Source: CAZYJR01 sp964647905 (lineage in GTDB: Bacteria > Desulfobacterota > DSM-4660 > Desulfatiglandales > HGW-15). Taken from it: a stretch of 64,000 nucleotides of DNA. The stretch's first letter is position 1. The number at the start of each line of letters is the position of its first letter. Below are positions 7,755 through 16,218 of this stretch, piece after piece. Location: NCBI GenBank assembly GCA_964647905.1, contig CAZYJR010000012.1, positions 39,688-103,687 of the forward strand. The letters run 5' to 3'. Both the position numbers and the translations under genes were made by a program. Below the pieces are notes generated by a model. It saw only the letters and a list, made by a program, of their open reading frames with translations. It had not been told where the DNA came from and did no database searches.

Positions 7755-9377
7755 TCAACCCTCGTAAACCAACCGGCCGTCAAAGAAGGTCATATCCACC
7801 CCGGCCTCGATTATCTCGGCCGGGTCCACCCGGTATATGTCCCTGTCCAGGGCCACCAGGTCCCCGCGTTTACCGGGCGTGACCGTTCCGAGCACGCCTC
7901 CCAGGCCGCGGGCCGCTGCAGGGGCGGTGGTGTAGCCCCTTACCGCCTCATCCACCGTGAGGCTCTGCGCAGGGTACCACCCGCCCTGGGGTGTGCCGTC
8001 CCGCCTCGTGCGGGTGACCGCGGCATGGATGCCGACCAGCGGCCTCGGGTCGCAGACCGGTGCGTCCGAGCTCAAGATCAGGGGGAGACCGGCATTGATC
8101 ATGCTCCTGTAGGCGTAGGTCAGCCCGGCCCTTTCCCCCACCGATCGCTCTATCATGTTTATATCCAGGAGCAGGTTGTGTGGCTGTATGCAGCCCACCA
8201 GGCCGAGGCGGGAAAGGCGGGCCAGGTCTTCGGGGCGTATCATCTGCAGGTGCTCGACCCTGTGCGGAACAATGGGCCCGCAGCCCGGGGCGATTCCGAG
8301 GCGATCCCGCTCCCGTCTCACCCATTCGAACACCGAGGCCGCCTCCCTGTTCGCCCTCTCCCCGATGGCGTGGATCATCACGGCCAATCCGGAGCCCTCC
8401 GCCCGAAGGACCCATTCCCTCAAGGACTCGGGCGGGCAAAGGGGCATCCCGCATTCCGCGTCCAGGTATGGATCGATCATCCAGGCGGTGCGGGCGCCCA
8501 TGCCCCCGTCCATGAAGAACTTCAAGTGCCCGATCGTCAACCTATCATCACCCAGTCCTGTGCGGAGACCCAAGGCCAGAGCCTCTTCCAGCCGCTCTCC
8601 AGGCAGGCTGACCCAGCACCTGAGATCCAGCAGGCTCCGCTCCCTGAGCTTCTGCCAGGCCCTGAGCGCTGGGGGGCCTTCCACTCCCCCCATGAGCTTT
8701 ACGTCATAGAGCCCGGTGATGCCGTATGAGTGGAGGACCGGGATCCCTTCCTCCATGGCCTCGTAGACTCCTGCGTCGCCGGATTCGGCGATCGCCTCCT
8801 TGATCAGGTTCGGGGCGAGCTCGCGGAGGATGCCGGTGGGCCGCCCGGACGGATCGCGGGCGATTACTCCGTCCGGCGGATCAGGGGTCTCCGGGGTTAT
8901 GCCCGCCCGTTCCAGGGCCGGGGAGTTGACGCTGCACAGGTGGAGATCGCAGCGCCACAGGGCGGCCGGGTGGTCGGGGGCGGCGCGGTCCAAGTCGCTG
9001 CGATCGGGCATATCCCCGTCCGGCCAGTCGCTCTCGTTCCATCCGAGACCCAGGATCCATGAGCCGGGGGGCGTCCCGGCCGCGGCCCGGGCCACAAGCT
9101 CCATGCACTCGGCGAAGGTCTTCACCGGAGCGAGATCCAGGTGCTTCCTCCCCATGGCCCAGTCATAGTAATGAAAGTGGCTGTCCGTGAAGCCGGGCAG
9201 CACCGGCCTGCCTCCCAGATCCAGGACCCTGGTCTCGGGCCTTGCCAGGTGCAGGATATCGGAGTCCGACCCCACGGCCGAGATCCAGCCTCGGGCAAGC
9301 GCGACAGCAGAGGCAAAGGGCCGCTCCGGGTCGAGGGTCCGGACCGCCGCGTTCTTCAGTATCAGGTCCGGCTTCAT
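7755..9377 (-). CDS. metal-dependent amidohydrolase, YtcJ-like
   Basis: 540-residue amidohydrolase of the YtcJ/exoenzyme-regulatory-protein group. Metal ligands typical of the superfamily are visible: HxH (H67 and H69 in SHFHY), the central LKFFMDGG lysine region, VMIHAIGE, VEHLQ, and the late aspartate in LSSDAPV. No signal peptide, so cytoplasmic. Members cleave amide or formyl bonds of varied small molecules and the substrate cannot be read from sequence. Its start overlaps the end of the racemase gene by 4 bp, and it is the last gene of the Pot/J-domain/racemase strand, which hints at an imported N-substituted amino acid or polyamine derivative as substrate. It converges with rocD with an 11-bp gap. 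Confidence 0.85.
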   Translation of the reverse strand: MKPDLILKNAAVRTLDPERPFASAVALARGWISAVGSDSDILHLARPETRVLDLGGRPVLPGFTDSHFHYYDWAMGRKHLDLAPVKTFAECMELVARAAAGTPPGSWILGLGWNESDWPDGDMPDRSDLDRAAPDHPAALWRCDLHLCSVNSPALERAGITPETPDPPDGVIARDPSGRPTGILRELAPNLIKEAIAESGDAGVYEAMEEGIPVLHSYGITGLYDVKLMGGVEGPPALRAWQKLRERSLLDLRCWVSLPGERLEEALALGLRTGLGDDRLTIGHLKFFMDGGMGARTAWMIDPYLDAECGMPLCPPESLREWVLRAEGSGLAVMIHAIGERANREAASVFEWVRRERDRLGIAPGCGPIVPHRVEHLQMIRPEDLARLSRLGLVGCIQPHNLLLDINMIERSVGERAGLTYAYRSMINAGLPLILSSDAPVCDPRPLVGIHAAVTRTRRDGTPQGGWYPAQSLTVDEAVRGYTTAPAAARGLGGVLGTVTPGKRGDLVALDRDIYRVDPAEIIEAGVDMTFFDGRLVYEG

Positions 9378-10405
9378 ATGAGAAACCCCTCTCCGAAAGG
9401 ATCGCCCGGGGCGACCACGAATGAGTGGACCCCGGTCACGTGGGCGCTCCCGGTGATCTCCGCCACCACCGAAGGCATGCCCCCCACCACGGTCTCCCTG
9501 ACTATGCGGGCCTCGAACGTGGTTCCCAGCGGACTCGAATTGTAGTAGATCTCCCCGGGCGCGAGCTCCCCCCGGTGGTGGAGCAGGGTGAGCTTGGCCG
9601 CCGTCCCGGTCCCGCAGGGAGATCGGTCCAGGTGGCTTTCACCGTAAATAACGGCGCTCCTGCCCCTGCGGGGCCCGTTCTCCTCGTAGAACTCCGCTAC
9701 GTCCACCGTTCTCACCTCGGCCCTGGCGGGGTGGCAGACCTCCAACTGCTCATTGGCGCACCTGATGATCTCCATTCCCAGGTCGGTCAGTCTTCGGCCC
9801 TCTTCGGGCTCCAGCCGAACCCCGGCCTCGGCCGCCGATACCATGACGAAGAAGCCGCCCACGCAAACCGTGTCCACCCGGATTTGGCCCAGCCCGGGGA
9901 CTCGGATCTCTCCGCCTTCCCCGTAGACGAACGAGGGCACGGTCTCCACGGACACCGACCCGACCCGGCCGTCCGAGACCTCGGCCCTTGCGGTCATTGG
10001 CCCGGACGGGGTGTCCACGGTCACGGTGGTCTCGGGCTCGCGGGCCTCCAGCGCACCGGTCTCCAGGACTGTGGTCACCGCCCCTATGGTGGCGTGGCCG
10101 CAGAGAAAGGGGTAGCGCTTGGCGTCCATGTATATGAGGCCGAAGTCCGCCCCTTTGCTAGCGGGCTCGGTCAGGGCCGCAGCCACCATGTCCCTGTGGC
10201 CCCGGGGCTCCCTGGTCAGGCACAGGCGGACCGGGTCCATGTGCTCCATGAAGTGGAGGCGCTTCTCTTTCATGTCCCTGCCGGGGATCGGTCCCAATCC
10301 CCCCATGATCAGCCGTGTGGGCTCGCCGCAGGTATGGGAGTCAATGGTAACTAGCCTGGATGGGTATAGATCCAGGAGTCTCTGGGCGGCCTGCGTCATG
10401 TCCAT
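9374..10405 (-). CDS. proline racemase / 4-hydroxyproline epimerase family protein
   Basis: Cofactor-independent two-cysteine racemase or epimerase of 343 residues. Both catalytic cysteines are present: C102 in FLCGHATIG and C264 in SPCGTGTAA, with the preceding aspartate of DRSPCGTGT. Retaining both argues against the trans-3-hydroxyproline dehydratase branch, where the first cysteine is a threonine. The substrate could be proline, trans-4-hydroxyproline or another cyclic imino acid. It overlaps the J-domain gene upstream by 10 bp and the amidohydrolase downstream by 4 bp, so the three are translationally coupled. Confidence 0.88.
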   Translation of the reverse strand: MDMTQAAQRLLDLYPSRLVTIDSHTCGEPTRLIMGGLGPIPGRDMKEKRLHFMEHMDPVRLCLTREPRGHRDMVAAALTEPASKGADFGLIYMDAKRYPFLCGHATIGAVTTVLETGALEAREPETTVTVDTPSGPMTARAEVSDGRVGSVSVETVPSFVYGEGGEIRVPGLGQIRVDTVCVGGFFVMVSAAEAGVRLEPEEGRRLTDLGMEIIRCANEQLEVCHPARAEVRTVDVAEFYEENGPRRGRSAVIYGESHLDRSPCGTGTAAKLTLLHHRGELAPGEIYYNSSPLGTTFEARIVRETVVGGMPSVVAEITGSAHVTGVHSFVVAPGDPFGEGFLI

Positions 10406-11022
10406 GGATCTGCTCCGGACGAAATCCTCACCCTGAGGTAGAGCTCGATGCCCCGCTCCCCGGTCTTTGGGCCCACCACTTTGAGCATGGATCCTTCCTC
10501 CACCCCGCCGGGGATCTCCACGGTGACCCTCAGGGTCTCTCCGGGCAGGGTGATCCTGAGGTCCCGTTCGGCCCCATCCCGGGCCTCGGCCGGTGTCAGG
10601 CGGATCTCGTGTACATTGGATTCATAGGCGCCCGGTCTCGGGCTTTCACGAGTGAAAAAAGGGCCGCCCGCCAACAGATCTTCCAGGTCCTCGAAGTCCC
10701 AGTGGAACCAGCCGCCCCCCCGGGAGTGGACCCATGACGGCTCCGGGCCGAAGGACCGTGCACTTCGAGGTGCGCCCCGATTGACCGGAACCCTGCCGCT
10801 TTCGGCCGAATCCGTATCCCTGGGAGTGCGGTCCCGCCCGGCCCGGTCGGTCAGGACGTCATAGGCCTCGTTTATCTCCTGGAAGCGCTCCTTGGCCCCT
10901 GGATCACCGCCGCTGGTATCCGGGTGGTACCGCATAGCGAGCCTCCGGTAGGCCTTCTTGATCTCCTCCGGCCCGGCGTCCTTCCCGATACCCAGTATGA
11001 GGTGGTAGTCCTTCCCGGCCAT
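10396..11022 (-). CDS. J-domain (DnaJ-like) co-chaperone, short form
   Basis: 208 residues. The N-terminal 60 or so form a J domain with the HPD tripeptide (YHPDTSGG) that stimulates DnaK-type ATPases. There is no zinc-finger domain and the Gly-rich linker is short; the C-terminal 70 residues (RITLPGETLRVTVEIPGGVEEGSMLKV) resemble one DnaJ/CbpA substrate-binding beta domain. It is therefore a shortened CbpA-like protein. Its end overlaps the racemase gene by 10 bp, an odd pairing of a co-chaperone with amino-acid catabolism. The 149 bp separating it from potA hold no obvious promoter. Confidence 0.85.
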   Translation of the reverse strand: MAGKDYHLILGIGKDAGPEEIKKAYRRLAMRYHPDTSGGDPGAKERFQEINEAYDVLTDRAGRDRTPRDTDSAESGRVPVNRGAPRSARSFGPEPSWVHSRGGGWFHWDFEDLEDLLAGGPFFTRESPRPGAYESNVHEIRLTPAEARDGAERDLRITLPGETLRVTVEIPGGVEEGSMLKVVGPKTGERGIELYLRVRISSGADPWT

Positions 11023-11171
11023 ATGTCCTTACTCCCCACGCCCCCTCTTTCGTGACGGGAGATCGCGGCTGATGTTCCACCCCGATTATATCCAATCCCG
11101 GGTTGCGGCACAACCGGGCTCCCGCATCCAGGATAAGGGCCGTGGGGTGGGTAATAAGAGAGATGAAGGGG

Positions 11172-12272
11172 CTACTCCAGGGAGAGGAGATTGCAGTGGC
11201 GGGGCGGGGCGTGTACGAATACCGATTCCCCCCGCCTCAAGGCCCCCATCTTGACCATGCTGATTGCGTGGAGCATGGTGCCGTTTTCGAGCTCTACAAA
11301 GTAGCTGACCTCGCCCCCCATATAGCTCCTGTCCTTGATCTTTCCCCGGAAGGTGTTTCGCTCCGGGATGCGGTCGGTCTCATCCTCGGTATAGAGCTCG
11401 AACTTCTGGGCCCTGACGACCAGCTCCACCGGATCCCCGGCGGCCCATTCCCGCTCCGGAATCGTGCCGAGCTCGTTTCCGTCCTCCAGCTTGACACGTA
11501 CGTACTGATCCTCCCTTGCCGCCACAGTTCCCTTGAAGAAGTTGGAGTGGCCGAGGAAGTCGGCCACAAAGTGATTGAGCGGTCTATTATAGACCTCCTC
11601 CGGGCTCCCCTCCTGCTGCTTTATCCCGTCCTTCATCACCACGATCTTGTCCGACATGGAAAGCGCCTCCCTCTGGTCGTGGGTGACGAAGATGGTGGTG
11701 ACCCCCAGCATCTGCTGGAGGTTGTCCACCTCCCTGCGCATCTCCTCCCGCAGGTTCTCGTCCAGGGCGGAGAGCGGTTCGTCCATGAGCAGGACATCCG
11801 GCTCGATCACAATGGCCCTTGCCAGGGCTATCCTCTGCTGCTGGCCTCCGGAGAGCTGTGAGGGCATCCGGTTCTCCACTCCGGGGAGCCTTACCATTTC
11901 CAGGGCGCGACTCACCCGCTTGCGCATCTCGTCCCTGGGGACCTTGCGGTACTTGAGCCCGAAGGCCACGTTGTCGAAGATGTTCTTGTGGGGGAACAGG
12001 GCGTAGTTCTGGAAGATCATCCCCAGGTTCCGCTTGTGGATGGGGGTGTCGTTCACCCGCTTGCCCTTGATGTAGATATCTCCCTGGGTGGGGGTCTCCA
12101 GTCCGGCGATCATCCGGAGTATGGTGGTCTTGCCGCACCCGGAGGGGCCGAGAAGGGTGACCAGGGTCCCTTCCTCGATATCCAGGTCCATCTCCTCGAC
12201 CGCCGCCACCTTGTCGAATCTCTTTACCACCCCCCGGAGCTTGACCACCGGGGATCTGCCTTCCGGTTCCAC
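11172..12272 (-). CDS. potA: spermidine/putrescine-type ABC transporter ATP-binding protein
   Basis: 366-residue cytoplasmic ATPase of the PotA/FbpC/CysA group. Walker A GPSGCGKTT, Q-loop in FQNYALFPH, signature LSGGQQQR, Walker B VLLMDEP and the switch histidine in FVTHDQ are intact. The C-terminal 110 residues form the regulatory TOBE-like domain of PotA. Last transporter gene of the potBCDA order. Substrates of such systems include polyamines, betaines and other small cations; the binding protein does not settle which. A 145-bp gap with a strong hairpin separates it from potD. Confidence 0.93.
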   Translation of the reverse strand: MEPEGRSPVVKLRGVVKRFDKVAAVEEMDLDIEEGTLVTLLGPSGCGKTTILRMIAGLETPTQGDIYIKGKRVNDTPIHKRNLGMIFQNYALFPHKNIFDNVAFGLKYRKVPRDEMRKRVSRALEMVRLPGVENRMPSQLSGGQQQRIALARAIVIEPDVLLMDEPLSALDENLREEMRREVDNLQQMLGVTTIFVTHDQREALSMSDKIVVMKDGIKQQEGSPEEVYNRPLNHFVADFLGHSNFFKGTVAAREDQYVRVKLEDGNELGTIPEREWAAGDPVELVVRAQKFELYTEDETDRIPERNTFRGKIKDRSYMGGEVSYFVELENGTMLHAISMVKMGALRRGESVFVHAPPRHCNLLSLE

Positions 12273-12361
12273 TTTGCCCTATTCTCCCTGCCCGGTCCCG
12301 CCCCGATACGGGGCCGCGGACGGTAATGAGTACTTCTGAATGGGCGCGCCGCCCTTGCGGA

Positions 12362-12378
12362 GTCTCGCGGGGCGAGAC
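12362..12378 (-). terminator. intercistronic stem-loop between potD and potA
   Basis: GTCTCGC, GGG loop, GCGAGAC: perfect 7-bp arms. No U-tract follows on the minus strand, so it may act as an RNA-processing or partial termination element that keeps binding-protein mRNA more abundant than ATPase mRNA. Confidence 0.45.
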
Positions 12379-12417
12379 CGGGGGGCGGATTCCCCGCCCC
12401 CTTCGCCCCCATACGCC

Positions 12418-13581
12418 CTAGACGCCGGCCTTGATCCTGTCCCACTTCTCAGCCCATTCCACCTGGTGGCTGTTCCAGTAGGCGGGTTTGGCAAACAGAT
12501 AACCCTCCAGCTTTCCGGTCGGATCAAACGCCGGGAGCTTCCGGACTGACTCGGGCATCTTCACCTTGGTGGGGTCGAGGCTCGGCGGGTAGTTCTGGCC
12601 TTCGGCGACAGCAATGGCCGCCTCGGGCTCCAGCATGAAGTTGAGGAGCTTCTGGGCCACCTCCAGATCGGTCCCCTTGAGGACAAAGATGTACTCCATC
12701 CAGGAGTAGGTCCCTTCGGGCGCCAGATATCCGATGGGATGGCCCTGTTTCTGGAGTGCGGCCACCCGGCCGGACCAGGCCACTGTGGCGTAGATCTCTT
12801 CGTTGGCCAGGAGGCTCATCAGCTCGGAGCCCGAAGCCCAGTACTTTTTCATCAGATCGCGCTGCTTTCTCAGTGCGTCCCAGACCGCATCCAGGTCGGT
12901 GATGTTGTTGGGGCTCTGGCCGGTGTAAAGGGCCGCGTACCACATGTTGGTCCTGAAGTCCGCTCCCCAGCTCCCCAGCTTGCCCTTGAGGTCCTTGTCC
13001 CAGAGGAGGGCCACTCCGAGCTCCTCCGCCTTTTGCTTTGGGATCTTGTTCGAGTTGTATGCTATTCCTGTCTGCCCCAGGTCGTAGGGCACTGCGGACA
13101 GGGTACCGCCGCTTATCTCCTTTAACGGCTTTATCATGGCTGTCATGACGTTCTTGAGATTGGGGATCTTGCTCTCGTCCAGCTCCACCCCGAAGCCCAG
13201 ATCCCAGTACCTGGCATAGTCGAACACCGCGCTCAGGTGGGCCAGGTTGTACTCGCCGCCCGGCGGATAAGAGGCCTTGACCTGGGTGAGGTAGGCGTCC
13301 ATGCCGGTAAAGGCCGCGTCCACCACCTCTATGCCGGTGGCCTTGGTGAAGGGCTCGAAGGCGTACTTTCGCAGTGCCTCGGAGGTCGTTCCTCCCCAGG
13401 AGTCGAACCGGATGGACTTGGCCGCAGCCGCCTCCCCGGTCAAGAGCCCGAACGGCCCCCCTGCCAGGCCGGCCGCAGCCCCGGCCAGGCCGAGGTACTT
13501 GATGAAGTCGCGGCGGCTTATCTCCCCTTTGCGGTAGCGCTCCGCCATTGCCTCAACTTGGTTTTCCAGATCCTTTTTCAT
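12418..13581 (-). CDS. potD: PotD-type periplasmic substrate-binding protein, Tat exported
   Basis: 387-residue extracytoplasmic solute-binding protein of the spermidine/putrescine family (SIRFDSWGGT start of the mature fold, FMLEPEAA helix near the end). The N terminus carries a twin-arginine signal, SRRDFIK followed by the hydrophobic stretch YLGLAGAAAGLAG and small residues, so it is probably exported folded by Tat. The frame extends 17 codons further, but the ATG at 13581 is preferred because AAGGAGA precedes it. Lies between potC and potA in one operon. The ligand is unknown. Confidence 0.92.
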   Translation of the reverse strand: MKKDLENQVEAMAERYRKGEISRRDFIKYLGLAGAAAGLAGGPFGLLTGEAAAAKSIRFDSWGGTTSEALRKYAFEPFTKATGIEVVDAAFTGMDAYLTQVKASYPPGGEYNLAHLSAVFDYARYWDLGFGVELDESKIPNLKNVMTAMIKPLKEISGGTLSAVPYDLGQTGIAYNSNKIPKQKAEELGVALLWDKDLKGKLGSWGADFRTNMWYAALYTGQSPNNITDLDAVWDALRKQRDLMKKYWASGSELMSLLANEEIYATVAWSGRVAALQKQGHPIGYLAPEGTYSWMEYIFVLKGTDLEVAQKLLNFMLEPEAAIAVAEGQNYPPSLDPTKVKMPESVRKLPAFDPTGKLEGYLFAKPAYWNSHQVEWAEKWDRIKAGV

Positions 13582-13645
13582 GGGTCTCCTTCCTTTCCTT
13601 TTGAAAACGTTGTCAACCGAAAGGGCCCTCACGGCGGACCCGCCA

Positions 13646-14437
13646 CTACTTGCCCCTGGCGAAACGGCGGGTGAGATAGCCTGCCAGGAGGGGGATGGAT
13701 ATGGTCAAGAAGATCATCACCGTGCCGAGCGCATTTATCTCCGGGCTTATGGAGTTCCGGAGCATCCCGAAGATCTTGACCGGGACGGTCTGGCTCGTCG
13801 CCGTGGCCCAGAAAAGAGTGGCGGTGACGTCGTCGAAGCTGATGGTGAATGAAAAGAGCATCCCGGCCAGTATTGCTGGGGCCAGAAGCGGCAGGGTGAT
13901 TTCCTTGAACGTCTGGAGAGGATTGGCCCCCAGGCTCATGGCCGCCTCTTCGTAAACCCGTTGAATGCCCACCAGTCTGGCCTGGACCACCAGCAGGACA
14001 TAGGGCAGTGTCAGGACCACGTGCCCGATAAGGAGCAGAGCGAAGCTCTTGGGCTGCTGGAGCCACCGGATGAAGAGCAGGAGGGCCACGCCCAGCACCA
14101 CCTCGGGTATCATGATGGGGGTGAGGAGAAGGGTGTTCAAGGAGTTCTTTCCGGGAAACTCGTACCTTACAAAGGCCATTGCCGCAGGGATGCCGACGGC
14201 GGTGGTTATCACCGCGGTGAGGGAGCCCAATATCATTGAGTTCTTGAAGGCGTTGAGGATGGTGGCGTTGTTGGCCAGCTTCACATACCACCGGAAGCTG
14301 AATCCCTTCATGGGAAAGGAGCCGAACTGCTCCGGGTTGAACGAGAGGATGATCACCGCCACTATGGGGGCGAACATCCAGACATAGACCAGGATGGTGT
14401 AGAGCCTGATTACGGACCAGCCCGAGACCCGGAACAT
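13646..14437 (-). CDS. potC: PotC-type ABC permease
   Basis: 263-residue inner-membrane permease with about six predicted membrane segments. The cytoplasmic EAA loop (EEAAMSLGANPLQTFKEITLPLLAPAI) that docks on PotA is clear near residues 175-200. It forms the channel together with PotB. Thirteen bases separate it from potB, indicating cotranscription. Confidence 0.92.
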   Translation of the reverse strand: MFRVSGWSVIRLYTILVYVWMFAPIVAVIILSFNPEQFGSFPMKGFSFRWYVKLANNATILNAFKNSMILGSLTAVITTAVGIPAAMAFVRYEFPGKNSLNTLLLTPIMIPEVVLGVALLLFIRWLQQPKSFALLLIGHVVLTLPYVLLVVQARLVGIQRVYEEAAMSLGANPLQTFKEITLPLLAPAILAGMLFSFTISFDDVTATLFWATATSQTVPVKIFGMLRNSISPEINALGTVMIFLTISIPLLAGYLTRRFARGK

Positions 14438-14449
14438 GGGACGCCCCTC

Positions 14450-15310
14450 TTACTGGAAGCTCTTGAAGATCTGGTTGATCCCCAAGTAGCGGTTGTAGGT
14501 GTAGACGATCATACCCAGGAGCCCCAGAAGGATGGTGCTGATGGCCGAGCCGAAGGGCCAGTCCAGGGTCCCTATGACCCGTTTGAAGATCAGGTTGGCG
14601 ATCATGTCGTTTCCGGGCCCGCCCAGGATCATGGGCGGGAGGTAGGTCCCGCAGGTGAGCACGAAGACCAGCAGGCACCCGGCGCTCACCCCGGGCAGGC
14701 TCAACGGGAGGGTCACCTCGCGGAAGGCCTGCCATTCGGTACAACCCAGGCTTCTCGCCGCTTCCAGGAGGCTCTTGTCGATCCCCTCCAGGCTCACATA
14801 TATGTTCAGGATCATGAAAGGGAGGAGATACTGGATCAGGCCCATGAGCACCGCCCCCTCGTTGTAGAGCATCCCCAGGGGCTGGTCCAGTATCCCCGCC
14901 CGCATCAGGAGGTGGTTTATCAGACCGGTGTCTCCCAGGATGTTGATCCAGCTCAGGGTCCTTATGATGAAGCTGATCCAGAAAGGGAGCATGATCAAAA
15001 TGAGCAGGAAGGGCTTGACCCGGCTCTCGGTGCGGTAGAAGAAGTACGCCGGTACGTATCCCATGACCAGACAAAGGGCCACCGTCTCCAGGGCGACGCG
15101 GATGGTGCGTATCAGCAGGGAGGGGTAGAAGAAGTCCGCGAAGAATTTCGCGTAATTCCCGAACTGAAACGCCGGGATGTCCGCTCCGCTGGGGGCCCTC
15201 AGCCAGAAGCTGTAGACCACCACGAAGCAGACCGGCACCACCAAAAGGAAAAACACGGCGCTCAAGGCCGGTGAGAGGAGTGCCGCGGGTTTCCAGATGT
15301 TTTTCAGCAT
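14450..15310 (-). CDS. potB: PotB-type ABC permease
   Basis: 286-residue inner-membrane permease with about six membrane segments and an EAA loop (LEAARSLGCTEWQAFREVTLPLSLPGV, about residues 185-210). First gene of the potBCDA operon, 82 nt downstream of the start site predicted from the promoter at 15399-15427. Confidence 0.92.
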   Translation of the reverse strand: MLKNIWKPAALLSPALSAVFFLLVVPVCFVVVYSFWLRAPSGADIPAFQFGNYAKFFADFFYPSLLIRTIRVALETVALCLVMGYVPAYFFYRTESRVKPFLLILIMLPFWISFIIRTLSWINILGDTGLINHLLMRAGILDQPLGMLYNEGAVLMGLIQYLLPFMILNIYVSLEGIDKSLLEAARSLGCTEWQAFREVTLPLSLPGVSAGCLLVFVLTCGTYLPPMILGGPGNDMIANLIFKRVIGTLDWPFGSAISTILLGLLGMIVYTYNRYLGINQIFKSFQ

Positions 15311-15398
15311 GGGTCCTTTGATTGCAGGTGGGAGACGGGAAGGGAGCGGCCCGGCTCAGTCTCCGCACCGGATCCGCCCGCCGTGCAGACCGGCAGCC

Positions 15399-15427
15399 AT
15401 CTTATCCGGGGAACGGCCCGGAGTCAA
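15399..15427 (-). promoter_or_regulatory. sigma-70-type promoter for the potBCDA operon
   Basis: On the minus strand: TTGACT, 17-bp spacer, TAAGAT. The spacer contains an inverted repeat (CCGGG/CCCGG), a possible operator. No strong promoter is seen between potB and the amidohydrolase, so the transcript may run to 7755. Confidence 0.6.
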
Positions 15428-15443
15428 GGGGTAATCCCGGAAG

Positions 15444-15680
15444 CTATGTACTCTGGCGCTTGGACGCATTTAGTATTGTAAGACCTATTACTTCCCCATG
15501 TTCGTACCTGATGATTACATCATCATCAGTCAACTCGCTATCGTCGGCATAACTGGGCTTTTTGAAATTAACATAGAGTACGTCTGCTTCAGCATCATAA
15601 GAGGACCATAGAAAATTTCCAGGAGTCTTTTTTATTGCAGGTATCAGTTTTATATATTCGGTTATTGCTGACCAGGCCAT
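15444..15680 (-). CDS. DUF2283 family protein, likely antitoxin-like partner
   Basis: 78 residues. The segment YDAEADVLYVNF, the acidic DDVIIRY and the end VIGLTILNASKR match the DUF2283 pattern. No enzymatic function is known for the family, which is often found as the second gene of small toxin-antitoxin-like pairs. It overlaps the upstream small gene by 19 bp. Both genes have lower GC than their neighbours, suggesting horizontal arrival. Confidence 0.85.
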   Translation of the reverse strand: MAWSAITEYIKLIPAIKKTPGNFLWSSYDAEADVLYVNFKKPSYADDSELTDDDVIIRYEHGEVIGLTILNASKRQST

Positions 15681-15973
15681 ATTTGTTTTCTCCTCTTAAT
15701 AAAACCGTATCTTTTTGTCAAGAAGGCTGTTATAATAAATCCATCCGACTCAATTTCACGATAAGGAACAACCAAGAATTTTCCTTTATGAATCTCTCTT
15801 ATAGCCAGCAATTCGCCATGATTTCCTGACAGCACTAAATGTGGTCGGCCTACAACTTCCAACACTGTCTCCCTCATACCAGCCAGTTCATAATGCTCCT
15901 CAACGATATGCATCCACCGTTCTTCAGTCAATCGTATCCGTACGTCATTCACAGATTGTACGCTGTCCTTCAC
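15662..15973 (-). CDS. small protein paired with DUF2283, possible RNase-like toxin
   Basis: 103 residues, starting with GTG and a weak ribosome binding site, so the start is uncertain. Features: RIRLTEERWMHIVEEHYELAGM, a strand-rich middle (LAIREI, FLVVPYREIE) and FIITAFLTKRYGFIKRRKQIW. The conserved histidines and the RE/TAFLTKR pattern recall the small BECR/DUF4258-like proteins that accompany DUF2283; I did not confirm a named family. The gene has a GC content far below the flanking pot and kam operons. Toxin function is an inference from pairing, size and overlap. Confidence 0.75.
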   Translation of the reverse strand: MKDSVQSVNDVRIRLTEERWMHIVEEHYELAGMRETVLEVVGRPHLVLSGNHGELLAIREIHKGKFLVVPYREIESDGFIITAFLTKRYGFIKRRKQIWPGQQ

Positions 15974-16218
15974 AAGGTACCCTGTCTGAGCCGAATCGGT
16001 GTCTGTGGCTATAATTTGAGTTTAGACTGACTGGACCACTAATTTAAGACATTATTATAGCGGAAGGAATGTCCTGGAGGCAAACGAAGAGTTACTGATT
16101 GGGCCGAAAAGTCCGTTGCGTTGAGCCTTGATGACGGGATATGCTTGAGTTCATAGTTTCCTCTCTCAGGGGCCGATTCCCGGGGAGGGGCGTGCAGACC
16201 GAGGCTGGGCGGGTTGAC

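Noticed and set aside
9374..10405. trans-3-hydroxyproline dehydratase as an alternative for the racemase-family protein
   Set aside because: Those enzymes have Thr for the first catalytic Cys; here both C102 and C264 are kept.
15981..16218. kamD promoter from TATAAT at 16010
   Set aside because: The -10 is perfect but no -35 lies at a proper distance and the sequence is generally AT-rich. It is mentioned only as a possibility.
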